Of a DNA stretch of 64,000 nt, positions 45,868 to 56,888 are shown in pieces (position 1 is the stretch's first letter; each line of letters begins with the position of its first letter). The notes beneath the pieces were generated by a model. It was not told where the DNA came from, made no database searches, and saw only the letters and a list, made by a program, of their open reading frames with translations. The position numbers were made by a program, and so were the translations under genes. This stretch comes from Verticillium longisporum (lineage: Eukaryota > Ascomycota > Sordariomycetes > Glomerellales > Plectosphaerellaceae). The stretch is taken from assembly GCA_019188255.1 (NCBI GenBank), contig JAETXT010000003.1:4526001-4590000 (forward strand), given 5' to 3'.

Positions 45868-46935
45868 ATCCCCTATTAGCTAATTATATAATTAGATAAT
45901 TAGGGAAATAATAGAGAAGAGAGCTTATTAGTTTATTATTCTTATCCTAAATAGCTAAAAACTTTATAATAAGCTTAAATACTCTAATTAGATTATAGAT
46001 AATAATTATTAAAGCTAAAGATACTAGAAAATAGAGATTATAGAAGCTTATATTAATTTATAAGAATACTTAGAAGTATATTTATAATAATAGGAACCCT
46101 TAAGCTCTAAATCGAAGTATATATTATTAATATTAATCTTAGTTTACTTATTAATAAGATAAGACTTTAAATACTCTAAATAGGGGACTTTATAAATATT
46201 ATTATATATATATATTATATCCTAGATTAATAGCTCCTACGATTAGTATTAACTAGGTTCTTATACTTCGCTACTCTCTTAGTAGGAGGGGTAATAAGTA
46301 TAGGGGCTTTATATTTAAATAGTATTATCGAGGCTAGGGATAAGAGAAAAAGAGAGAGAGAGAGAATAATAAAAAGGGGGATTTATTAATTATCGAAGCT
46401 CTAAAATAGTAGATTAGGCTAGCTAATCTTAAAATAAAGAATTATTATAGGGAAGAGGAAAAGTAAAAGGAATAGAATTACTACGATTTACTAACTAGAT
46501 ATATAGATCTATAGAATATAGAATTTATTAAACTAGCTTAATAGGATCTATTAATTCTATTTAGGCGGTTTAATTCTATTATTCCTATTAAAGGTCATTT
46601 AATTCTATTATTCTTATCGAGAAAGCTAATAAAGGAGTAATAATAATTATTCTTCTACCCTCTATTAATATATTAGCGATTTAGAGACTTTAAGAGCCTA
46701 TATCTAGCTATTATAAGAGCGCTATTTAATTAACTATTATACTATTTAATTACTATTTATTTCCTTTATTAAAGGGTTTAAAAGCCTATTCCTATTATTT
46801 AATTATAATTTAATTTATTTCCTTAGAGAGCTATTTAGCGATTAATCCGATTAATCCGTAGTACTAGGGACTAGGGATTTAGCGCTTATAGGAATAATAG
46901 TATTAAGCTACGTTTTTCCTTATTCTATCTATTAT
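45868..46935. mobile_element. Insertion of about 1.07 kb in the RIPed Copia-A 3' region
   Basis: The intact copy has no counterpart for this stretch. The sequence TTTTCCTTATCCTAT of the intact copy appears on both sides, as TTCTCTATATCCTAT before and TTTTCCTTATTCTAT after the insert, suggesting a target duplication of roughly 10-15 bases. No terminal inverted repeat and no coding frame were found; a GA microsatellite sits near 46345-46365. It is RIPed like its host. Exact ends are uncertain by some tens of bases. Confidence 0.65.
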
Positions 46936-47109
46936 TCTCCTATTATTATTTATTTACTTATTTATTTATTTATTTTATAGATTAGGATAATAGATCTAAT
47001 ATACTAGAGACTAGAGGATTATAAGTATATTAGAGTAGCTATTAACTTAGGTAATAGAGCCCGATATTAGTCCCTTAGGTAATCCTATCTATAAAGAAAA
47101 GGTAGCTAG

Positions 47110-47398
47110 TATTAAATTAATATTAGGGGATTGCCTAGGTTAGTAATTACTATATAGGATTTACTAATATAGTAATTATCGGGGCTAGGATTTATAGCTC
47201 TTACGAGTACGTAATTTATAGCTTATATAATTAGTAAATTAGATAAGTATATCTAATTTACGTAGATAGTAGTAATTTAGAGAGATAGTATTAATAATTA
47301 TTATAAGTTTTATATTACCTACCCTACCTATTTAGAGCTCTTAGGCATAGCTAAAGTAATGAATTAGGGTTTATATAAATAGTAAAGCCCTTTTAATA
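47110..47398 (+). repeat. 3' LTR of the RIPed Copia-A
   Basis: 289 bp, same length as its 5' partner; the two have drifted apart by RIP-type transitions. It is followed by TTTTA, close to the TTTTT before the 5' LTR, which fits a 5-base target duplication. Confidence 0.9.
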
Positions 47399-47761
47399 TT
47401 TTATATATATATATTTAGTATAATATTTTAGATATTCTTATTAAAGGCTTAGATAAGACTCTATATAATACTCTATATAGATATATATAAATAGATAGTT
47501 TAAATACTATATCTATAGACTATAAATAGCCTAATTATAATAAAATACTTAAAATTAAATATTAATAGGTTTTTTATCTAATTAACTTTCCTATAATAAT
47601 ATAATATATAGTTTTTATTTATTTTCTATACTCTAGGGTTTAATTTTTTTCCTTATATATAAAAATACTATAAAGTTTTATATTTTTGCCTCTATATAAC
47701 TATATATTTTACTATAAGCTAATATATCTATATAATTATATATATACTACTTTACGAGGGG
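47399..47761 (+). mobile_element. Copia-B relic, downstream end
   Basis: The first bases after the nested element continue the interrupted frame with a degraded form of the Copia terminal motif (YNILDILIKGLDK, normally ADILTK). A purine-rich GAGGGGG run at about 47755-47761 has the look of a polypurine tract, so a RIPed 3' LTR may begin near 47762 (TATAAGAGATAGGG). I could not find a matching 5' LTR at the upstream end. Confidence 0.75.
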
Positions 47762-49200
47762 GTATAAGAGATAGGGTCTTATAACCCTTCTAATAATTAA
47801 AATAAAAGCTAAACTATATCGATATCTATATTATTAGAAAGGGAAAAAGCGGAGCTATATAATAATATAATTTTTATATAATTCTATAGAGCTATTAAGT
47901 AATAATAACCGTTTAATTTCTCTTATCTCTTATTAGCATAGTTAATAAGCTAGAGTAGAACCGACTCTACTTCCCTATAGATCTAGAAATAGCCTATATA
48001 CCTTATCTACGCTTAGTCCCTAAGGGTTAATCTATTAGATATAGAGCAATTCCCCCGATTTACTTTTTAGGGTTTTTAGAATAATAATATATCTTTATTT
48101 TTAAGTAAAATCGTTACTTCCTATTATATAGTAATTCCTATCTAATTTCAACGCCCTTAACTATTATAAATAGATACTCTTCTAGATAAGCCCTACTTCC
48201 CTTAGGGTTAATCCGAGCACTTATATTAACTTAATCGGAAAACGCCTACCTCCGTTCCTATCGAAAAATACACCATTCTATAGCCAAAAATCAGGGCTAC
48301 TAAGATCTTTAATCCGTTCCTTTTCCCGACGCTTCCTCCTCGAGATATAACAATTTCTATCTCTCCCTTCCTCTTATATTCCTTTATTAATTTATCTCTC
48401 TACGATCCCTTTATCTATTAAGATAATATTACCTTTAGTCGTTGCCTAGAACCTAGAATAATAGTAGATATTAAGGAAGCTCTTTAATATTAATTATTAA
48501 AGCTATCGATTACTTTATAAAAAAGATATATAGAATTATATATAAAATAGCCCTTACAAAGTTAGAGATCTTTATCCTTTAAGAGGAAAATATAACCCTA
48601 AATAAATATTATAGAATAAAGAAAATATATCTTAGGGAAGGAGGAAGCTTTATTCTAGAATAAAAGTAAGATCTATAAACGGAGATTAAAGTAAATATTT
48701 AAATATAGGAGGAAATATATTAAAATAGTAATTATAAACCTTATAATAAGGCGAGGAAAAGATATTATAATATATATAGTAAGATAGGATATAATATATA
48801 AACTTATTAAGTAGATATAAAGATATCTAGAGAAGATAATTTTAAATAGTTTTAATTAATTTTAAATATTCTAATTAATTAGAGGGAACTTCTTATTATA
48901 TAGTTATAGTTATATAGTATATTTATTTATATAGTATACTTACTTATTATATATATTAGCTATAAATAATTATTTTTATATTAAAAGGGGCGAAAGCGAG
49001 GCTTTAATAATATATTTTCTTAATAAATTAAAAGGAATTAAAAAATAATTTTTAGAAGTAGTCTAATCTAGTAATCTAAATTAGAGGGCTTTCTATATAT
49101 TATCTATATATCTTATATATCTCGTAGAAGTCTCTAGAGGAGACTCCCTGAGTTCGGAGGATATACTATTAGGGTAGCTCGTATACTAAAAATAGACCTA
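47762..49200. repeat. AT-rich RIP-mutated block, right edge
   Basis: Its first part may be the RIPed 3' LTR of Copia-B. The rest shows CpA depletion and stops in all frames, with no family recognised. Base composition returns to normal at about 49200. Confidence 0.7.
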
Positions 49201-49551
49201 TTAAGTTCTAGGTAGGCATTCCACCTATGCATTAATAGCGCTAGGGGTGGAAAAATAAAAAGGAAGGAAGGTGACGTCTATCAGCATGTGCTCTGGCAAG
49301 GGTGGAAACAACTGATAATACTCGGTGTCGCGATGTAAAATATCTGTTGTTCGGAATAAAGCTTTCGTACTAGTACAAATCCCAGGTTTGAAGCAAATCA
49401 GAAAATGCTGAACTCCGCCGTTGCGCATATAGATACAAACCCCCTCTCGTCCATGAAATCTCCTCAACACGTGCCAAGCCACAGATTCCCTTTCCATTCT
49501 CTAGAACATCCCGTAAAGCAATCAACTGGTTCTTTTAAGTATCTGGGTCTC

Positions 49552-50192
49552 TCAAGACTGTACACGAACAGGTGAGCTAATTGCCTTGTTGACAAATCTC
49601 TTTGGCGTCAATCCATCGTTCTCAGACTTAATGATGTGACCAATGTAGACCCCTCTTCGGAGGCGGGCCCTGAATATGTTCTCATTTGCTTGGCACGCAG
49701 CCGGCACATCGTAAACGAACCAAGCGTGGTCTGAATTTGGAACTGCGGTACTGATCTGAACTACCCTCTGTCCCCAACCTGCTCTGTGGACCTCTCCATG
49801 CCTCTAATCTTCACCGGCCTCGGACACCCAGTCCAACTCATCTGCCGCCCTAGCAATCTCTTTAAACCGCGGGCGGTTCTTCTCGAGCAAGCAGTCAGCT
49901 TTAAACTTTGCAGCGAGCTTGAATCTGCTGCGGCCGCTACCCTGGAGCTTGTTTAGGCCTTTCGTCTTTAGGCTAGTCGATTGCAACGACATGACTTCGA
50001 GTCGGGCAAAGCCCCATATCCTGAGCAGCGCCTTAGATATTCCCTAGGCATTTGTGATAGGTTGACTGGAAAGGGCTTCTTGGCCCTGTCGTGAACTCGA
50101 GCCGCACTGTATGTGGGCGGGAATGGTGTGGGTATATGGAGGAGAGAGTCTGGCCTTGGCATGGGTACAGAGACCATCTTCTTATATGGCAT
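49552..50192 (-). pseudogene. Unrecognised decayed or frame-broken gene
   Basis: Protein-like sequence runs down the minus strand in three pieces. One frame from 50192 reads MVSVPMPRPDSLLHIPTPFP and on to SGYGALPDSKS near 49990. A second, from about 49992 to 49807, reads KLAAKFKADCLLEKNRPRFK. After an in-frame TAG at 49804-49806 the same frame continues with RVVQISTAVPNSDHAWFVYD and RRGVYIGHIIKSENDGLTPK to a stop at 49552. The joined pieces look like one gene with a frame change and a stop, or with small introns not recognised. No family could be named. It lies just inside the boundary of the RIPed block. Confidence 0.4.
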
Positions 50193-50697
50193 CCCGTGCA
50201 GGCTATCTGAGACAGCAGGAAGGTTTGACTACGCTAACGGGTATCGGTAATGATGCGAGGGCTGGTGTTTTGAAGGTTTATGACTCGGAGTCTTAAAAGC
50301 ACCATCCCAACAAGTGACCATTGTCGGTCATATTCCTCTGTAGGATGGTGGGGATTAACGCGACCAAAACATGGCTAGCTACCTGAACCTTGCGTTCCGA
50401 ATTTTTTATCGAAGCTTCAAGATGTCTGAACGGAGCTCGGGACTACCTCCACTTTGTTGGGGGAAAATACAAGCCCAAGGCCATCCCACCAACGGCAATG
50501 ACTATAAGTACCAGGAGTGCTACGATAGTCACCTCCATGAAAGCCATCTCTAGGTCGTGAAGCGAACTATAATCCGAACGCATCCCGAAGCTCCGTTATC
50601 GTAAGGCGAGGCCCTCTTAAATCCTTCTTATGCTTGAAAATTCAAGACTGAACAGAGGCCACCAGCATAACAAACATTTACTCTCTCCGCCGCCGAC

Positions 50698-51156
50698 ATG
50701 TTTCCGACAATCAGAAATTTGCTTGTAGCCGTTCTCGTACTCAGCGTTGCGCCCCAAGCGCAAGCCCATGACTGCCGACGAATCCACTTCATATTCGAAG
50801 GTGTCTTAGAGTCGGCGTCCAGCTGCGTTGACACATGCTATCGAGCCGGGACGGCCGCTAGGAATACGCTCGCCCGCGAAGCTCCGATCTGCCAGGCCGG
50901 GGACCCGCTAAGCAATGCCCTAATCACTTACGAGGACAAAAGACCATGCGAAAAATGCAACAAAACTTTCCTGAGGTGTAAATGCGCTTTCGAAGTCATA
51001 ATGTGGCGCGCCTACAAGCATGATATAACAGATCATGGGATCCACTATAGCTGCAAGCCATATGATCTCGCAATGAGAATGGCCCAGGACATCCACGTCT
51101 TCGCACCCACCCAGTGGAACGTTTTGGATGAAAACGTCCATTGCGCCCCTCAATAA
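50698..51156 (+). CDS. Small secreted cysteine-rich protein (effector-like)
   Basis: A 152-residue single-exon protein. Residues 1-23 form a signal peptide (NLLVAVLVLSVAPQAQA, cut probably before HD). The mature part has ten cysteines, an even number that could form five disulfides, with pairs such as RPCEKC and RCKC. There is no membrane anchor and no known domain that I recognise. Small size, secretion, cysteine richness and location about 1.5 kb from a transposon-rich RIPed block are the classical features of fungal effector candidates, but a role with a host is inference only. Confidence 0.7.
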   Translation: MFPTIRNLLVAVLVLSVAPQAQAHDCRRIHFIFEGVLESASSCVDTCYRAGTAARNTLAREAPICQAGDPLSNALITYEDKRPCEKCNKTFLRCKCAFEVIMWRAYKHDITDHGIHYSCKPYDLAMRMAQDIHVFAPTQWNVLDENVHCAPQ

Positions 51157-51952
51157 GGATGTGTGCGTGTGGCATGGATCATCGTGAGCGGCGTTGGTGG
51201 CTCTTGGTTGTTGGGTTGAGCTGAAGGTTTTGTCGCAGATTGCTTGACAAAAAGAAAAAGAAAAAGAAAAAGAAAAAGAAAAAGAAGGGGGGTATTGTGG
51301 GGAGGTCTCATGGGAGTGGGTGGTTTCCTCCAAAGTATGCCCCGGCACGTGCTGGGGCGCTGCTCTGGAGGTTGAAGATGCAATGACAGGTTTTGTCCGC
51401 AGAGGTAATTGTGCCGCACGTGGCTTTTGGACAGAACTCTCCTCTGAATGAGACTATCCTGATACCCCAGTTTATCTGCTGGTCTTCCATGGTATAGTGG
51501 ACTGTGTGTTCTAGGTTGCCACCTAAAACGACGCGGGGATGAAATGTGAGGCGGGAGGTAAATGCTGTCACTTCATGTTCCGGTCCAGCATTAATTGAAG
51601 GTCCATACAATGGAGTCATGTCGAAAGACATTCTTGCATAAGGTACGCTACAGCCCCAGAATATATGAAGAAGACATGCTGATTAGTACTTCGCTCGAAT
51701 TTTCTGATGTGAAAAATTCAAAAGAGAGGTATCATGTTAAAGGTGGCTTGAAAGCTGGAGAGCAGAAAGGAAGAGTGAAGATGAGAATCGGCACAAGGTG
51801 TTGGTTAGGCAATCAGCCAGCCCATCACAGAGCGTGACGAAGCCCCGCAATACGTTTAGCACCACAGCTGCTGCCGGCCAGGTGGTTCGGTTGCGCTTTA
51901 AATCTCTCTCCTTCCCACGATGCTTCATACGTTCCATTCTTTCCACAAGAAT
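51157..51952. other. Intergenic region with a hexanucleotide repeat
   Basis: Holds the AAAAAG microsatellite and otherwise no gene I can support. A 107-residue minus-strand frame (51308-51631) lacks any recognisable domain. Confidence 0.45.
51249..51287. repeat. (AAAAAG)n microsatellite, about six units
   Basis: Perfect tandem AAAAAG units, downstream of the small secreted protein gene. Confidence 0.9.
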
Positions 51953-53441
51953 ATGTCAGAGCCATCAACGCCGCCGGCGCAAGCATATGCCAGAGAGAAA
52001 GGCTGGAGGTTCAGGGAAAGTGGCATCCCGTGCGAATGGGCTGAATCTTATCGGCCAGGAGGGTTCCACCCTGTCCATCTAGGAGACATTATGAACGAAC
52101 GCTACGAAATCATTCGTAAACTTGGAAATGGATCATATTCAACCGTTTGGCTAGCCTTGGACTCGAAGTTCGCACCCCGCAATGTGTGCACTGAGCCAGA
52201 CTAACAACTGTCTGTTAGGCACAACCGATTCGTAGTCCTAAAGATTGGTGTCTCTCAACTTGGCAACCACGCACATCTTGCCATTCAACGAAACTTGAAG
52301 AGCAAGGCGCCAGAAGATCCCGACTCACGCTTCGTGGTGGCTCTTTTAGACTCGTTCATCCAGGAGGGTCCAAACGGGCAGCATCCGTGCTTGGTACTCG
52401 AGCCTATGGGTCCCAGCGTTTCCTCAATACTCAACGCCCCCCCCCAGAAGATCCTCGACTTGCGCAACCTGCAACCCCGGCGATTCTCAACACAAAAGAC
52501 AAAGGCAATCCTCCGAGATGTTCTACGCGGTCTCCACTTCCTTCACTCAAACGACATTGTGCACGGCGACCTCCAGTCGGGGAACATGCTGTTCTCCGTG
52601 AGGGACTTGAACTCGATCAATGTCGATGAGGTCCGACAGGACATCAACAGTTCCCGAATCGAAAATTTGAAACGGAAAGATGGCAAGATTGACAAGTGGG
52701 CACCCAAGTACTTGACTGTCGCGATGCCCCTCAATGACTACGTTCTCCCAGACGAGGAGCAACACATCAAGATGATTGATTTGGAAAGCGGTAGGTTATC
52801 ACTCTCATCTTGCGTCTCATCCTCTCTAACACATTGTCCTGGACTAGCCTTTCCTGAGAGCGAGCCTTCCCCCCGACTTGTCACCCCAGTCGCCCTTCGG
52901 GCGCCAGAAACCAATCTCGGTGGTCCTGTCAACCGTGGTATCGACATTTGGAGCTTTGGGCTGTCTCTTGTTCGAGCTCTTGACAGGCATGCCACTCTTT
53001 CAATTGGCTGTCATAGGCAATGCTGACGAAGCTCTGGACGATGATCACATGATCCAGTTTGCGGAGGTTCTCTCGCCACTGCCTGAGAGCATGATGAGCA
53101 AGGGGCCCAGAGCGGGTCGATACTTCGGGCCAAACGGTGAACGTCTGGATGCCGCGGTTGGAGAGTCCAGGGAGGATTCACTCCACTCTGGTGACGACTT
53201 GGATGAAGAGGAGGAGGAGGACGATTTCGATGACGACGAGGTGGAATTCCCCTCTGGAGGGTTTGGTCCTCCTTTGCCATGCGATCCGCTGGAGAAGCTT
53301 TTTGGGGACAACAAACCTCAAGACGTTGACGAGGACGAGGAGAAGACAATTCTGTCTCTGTTGCGATGGATGTTGCAGTGTGAAGTTTCCAAGAGGCCTA
53401 CAGTTGATCAGTTGCTGGAACATGAGTGGTTCACGACGTGA
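51953..53441 (+). CDS. SRPK-type serine/threonine protein kinase
   Basis: Kinase of the SR-protein-kinase group, which phosphorylates Arg-Ser-rich splicing factors; fungal genomes also hold many variable members. Start chosen at 51953 (MSEPSTPP); an in-frame ATG lies at 51920. The characteristic lead-in YRPGGFHPVHLGD precedes the glycine loop LGNGSYSTVW. The ATP-binding lysine is in FVVLKIG, the catalytic loop reads VHGDLQSGN (HGD in place of HRD) and the metal-binding DLG/DFG position reads DLES. Introns are 52168-52218 (CTAAC branch) and 52791-52847; both keep frame. At 52958-52960 a G run carries one extra base: WSFG is followed one base off by CLLFELLTGMPLF, so the C-lobe is in another frame until the stop at 53441. 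This is probably an assembly error, because both sides are conserved. An acidic insert (DEEEEEDDFDDDEVE) lies in the C-lobe. Confidence 0.85.
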
Positions 53442-53569
53442 GGTCAGGCAGATTCCACAAGACGGACTGCGCGTGAGCAGATGGGTCAATAAAAAGCTAG
53501 ATATAGAACATGAATACCCGTGGTCATGCGGACTGCCTGACCACGATTCTCTCAGCTGTTCTACCTTGG

Positions 53570-53606
53570 GCAGGTAAGGTACCTACCTAAGGTAGGCACC
53601 TTAGGT
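53570..53606. repeat. ACCTAAGGT-type inverted repeat cluster
   Basis: Overlapping copies of GGTACCT, CCTAAGGTA and CCTTAGGTA give a small palindromic cluster that could fold on itself. Related words occur near 4960. It lies between the kinase and the Swa2-like gene. Confidence 0.6.
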
Positions 53607-53854
53607 ATTCCAGGTCAACAAGAGTCCAGAGCAGAGCACTCGTCGGCTTATGTCAGCAGCCAATGCGCCCCGCCGCGCGTGTCACCACTGAGGCAAGCAC
53701 CAGCTGGCCTGGAGCTCCCTGCTCCCACCTCTCGATCCACCTCACACGACACATGCCATTGCATCCTGCATCTCCTTCTGATGACCTTATGAACCACACT
53801 CCATGATCCTCCGACAATAGATTTATATCGATACCCAATTCTCCCGCCTCCAAA

Positions 53855-56618
53855 ATGGACGACCTCTCCGGGTTGGACTGGTCCGCATCGAGCACCAAAC
53901 AACAGCCAAAAGCCCCCTCCATCCCTCCAGGCGCCAACTACTACGGCTCAGCCCAACTGAACCCCTCGCCCTCGCCCTTCCAATCCGGCCGAAACACACC
54001 CGTCTCGACGACGCAAAGCAAGCCCTCGACGCCGCCCGTCGTCGGCGGCCAGACGAAACCCCCCGCCGCCCCCGCCGACAGCTTCAGCAACCTCCTCAAC
54101 TTTGGCGGCCCCCCCAAGCCCAACCCGAACCTCTCCCTGCGCGAGCGCCAGGAGCGACTCGAGGCCGAGAAGAGGCAAAAGGCCGAGGAGAGGCGGAAAC
54201 AGGCCGAGACGAGCTTCGGCAGCGGGCAGTTCTGGGATACGCTCGGCAACAGCAACGCTGCGTCGCGCACGGCGTCGCCTGCGCTGGCGCCGCCGTCGCG
54301 CGCCCCAGCCAAGTCGAGCGGCAACGGGGTCAGCGCCAGCGCCGATGACGACTTGTTCGCGGCGTTCAACAAGGACACCAAGGTCGACAATGCGAGCCAC
54401 TACCCCCCGCCGGCGCCCAAGCCCGTCTCACCGGCACCGGATTGGAGCGATCCGACCTCCTGGAACAAGGCGCCCGCCGCGAGCACGAGCAATGTCGACT
54501 TGAACGACGACGACGACCCTTTTGGCTTGAACAATATGAAGGGAAAGGCTCCCGCTGCGGCACCGGCGGCGTCGACCAACACGGCGGACGATGACGACTT
54601 TCTGGGTGATCTGGCGAAACCGGTGGAGGAGGTACGGCGCAAGCACACCCCACAACCGAAGCAGCCCGAGGCAGGCAAGCCTATCGAGAGCTTCGACTCG
54701 AGCTCAGACGATGAAACACCTGTGCAACCTCCGCGAAGAGGAAAAGGCCAATCGGACGAGTTTGACGATGCTGTCGCGCAGCTCGTGGACTATGGCTTCA
54801 CACCCGAAAACGCCAGGCGAGGCCTGACGGAGAGTGGTGCTGGCCTCAACGTACAAGCGGCTGCGAACTGGCTGCTCGACGATGCGCATCGGCAATCAAA
54901 AGCGAAGGCACAGGGAAAGGACCCCCTGGCCGAGTCCAGGAGACATCGCGACGAAGGACGAGCCGATGGACCTCGGCGAACGGATTCTAGGTCACCCGCC
55001 ACCGGCGATGACCTCTCCAAGGCTGCCGCGGCTGTGGGGAGCAGTGTCTTCAAGGCGGCCAACTCGTTTTGGAAGACGAGCAAGAAACAGGTTGCGCAGG
55101 CATACGCCGAATTCAACCAGCCCGAGGGAGACCCTAGCCAGCCGAAGTGGATGCGTTCGGCACAGCAAGAACAGGGGCCGCCTGCACCCAGGAGACAAGC
55201 TGCAGAAGCGACGGACGAGGCCATGATGCTCGACTCTGGAGCGCGACCAGAGAGGAGACCAGCGCCGCGGCCCGACGAGCGCAAGGCGTCGCCGCGAGGG
55301 CAATCCCCGGCTCTGTCGGCTGGCCCGTCATCTGGACGCAACAGCCCGGCGCCGAGGTGGCAGCAGTCCGCGCCCGTCATTCCCGATTCAAGGGCCCGCG
55401 CCAGCAAGCTTGCGATGGAGGACGACAGTCTCTCGTCATATGTGAGCCCGCACAGGAGGAAGAAGGCCACCCCCCAGCCCCAGCCCGAGCCGGCAGCACC
55501 GCAGGAAGAGCCTGATCTACTGTTCAACTCGCAAGCACCAAAGCCCCAGGCGACACTACCGCAGCGCCCAGCACAAGCTGCTCAGCCCGTCAAGCGGCCC
55601 ACGCCAGCTGCCGCTCCACGGGCAACACCTCCCGCCCGCCAAATCCCATCAATCTCGCCAGCAGCTGTCGCGCAGTCAGCCCAGCACCGCCTCGCGGGCA
55701 CCCAGCACTTCAAGCGTGGCGACTATGCCTCTGCCCATGCCTCCTATTCCAGCTCCCTCGCAGCGGTGCCATCCACCCACCCCCTCGCTATTGTCATTCT
55801 TACCAATCGCGCCCTCACCTCTCTGAAGAACGGCGAGCCGAAAAAGGCTGTTGAGGATGCCGACGCCGCTCTGCAGGTCATAGGGCCTTCCCAGGGCCAG
55901 GGCGAGCATGTCAGCGTCACGACGGACGCTGGCGCCGAGGAGCGCCGCGACATGCGCGATCTCTACGCCAAGGCGCTGAGCCGCAAGGCCGAGGCGCTCG
56001 AGCAGATGGAGCGCTGGGCGGATGCCGGTGCCGTGTGGCAGACGTGCGTGCAGGGCGGCATCGGCGGACCCACGGCCGTCGCAGGCAGGCAGCGCTGTCA
56101 GGCGGCTCTCGCGCCGAAGCCCAAACCCAAGCCCAAGGCGGCGCCCGCGCGAGCGCCCGTCAGGCCACGTGGGCCGGCGACGCAGCAGAAGAGCTCCGAG
56201 GCCGTCGAGAGGCTGCGGCAGCAGAACGTGGCGGCCGCGGCCGAGGACGACGAGAAGTTTGCGCTGTCGGAAAAGGTCGACGCGCGGATCGCGGCGTGGC
56301 GGGACGGCAAGCGGGATAACCTGCGCGCCCTGCTGGGAAGCCTCGACACGGTGCTCTGGGAGGGCAGCGGGTGGAAGAAGGTCGGCCTGCACGAGCTGGT
56401 CATGGCGAACAAGGTCAAGATTGCGTACATGAAGGCGATTGCCAAGTGCCACCCGGACAAGGTACGTTGCTGGTGTGCAGATCGATCTTGGACAAACCTG
56501 TGCTGACTCGAACTAGCTTGCGCAAGACGCCAGTACCGAGGTCAGGCTCCTTGCGGCGACCGTGTTCGCGACGCTCAACGAGAGCTGGGACAAGTTCAAG
56601 TCGGAGAACGGACTGTAG
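53855..56618 (+). CDS. SWA2: Swa2/auxilin-like J-domain protein
   Basis: Cofactor that recruits Hsp70 to clathrin-coated vesicles to strip their coat. The 919-residue product has a long disordered N-terminal half rich in Pro, Ser and Asp with FWDTLG- and DLLF-like short motifs, a UBA domain at about 305-350 (DEFDDAVAQLVDYGFTPENA), a TPR region at about 608-690 (GTQHFKRGDYASAHASYSSS), and a C-terminal auxilin-type J domain with the HPD motif (KCHPDK). The exon break falls exactly after HPDK: intron 56462-56516 (GTACGT...GACTCGAACTAG), then LAQDASTEVRLLAATVFATL to the stop at 56616-56618. Domain order UBA-TPR-J matches yeast Swa2. It converges with UBC7, with only 270 bases between the stops. 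Confidence 0.92.
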
Positions 56619-56888
56619 GCGGGTGCTAGCCATGCATCAGCGAGGCAGCAGCGCCACGCATCAGCGAGGCAGCAGGCCATGGAGTTTGGGTAGACGGGGC
56701 ATCAGACGGACTCTGGCTGGGTAGACGGATTATTCAATTCACAAGCCCCCAACGCCATGCTATGGATGCCAGCCTGCGCGCTGCCGGCCTTGATGCTCAC
56801 TCTGGTCCCCCGCGTGTCGTGAAACGCTCTCGTTGCATCGTCCAGCCACGCTCCCATCCTGTTGATCATCCAAAGCAGAAGAAGCAAA

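Larger units (their letters stand above)
39879..47398 (+). mobile_element. RIP-degraded copy of Copia-A, nested in Copia-B
   Basis: A 7520-bp plus-strand relic of the same family as the intact element at 28983-35433. Both LTRs are 289 bp (39879-40167 and 47110-47398) and match the intact LTR once C-to-T and G-to-A changes are allowed. The gag-pol relic is collinear with the intact frame. The extra length is due to one insertion of about 1.07 kb downstream of the coding region. It interrupts Copia-B between its RNase H and its terminal ADILTK-like segment. Confidence 0.92.

Noticed and set aside
49225..49497. 90-residue minus-strand frame next to the RIPed block
   Set aside because: Starts with ATG but has no domain, no signal peptide and partly overlaps the AT-rich transition; not supported as a gene.
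51308..51631. 107-residue minus-strand frame
   Set aside because: No domain or signal peptide, and it lies in a presumed promoter/3' region; kept only as part of the intergenic entry.
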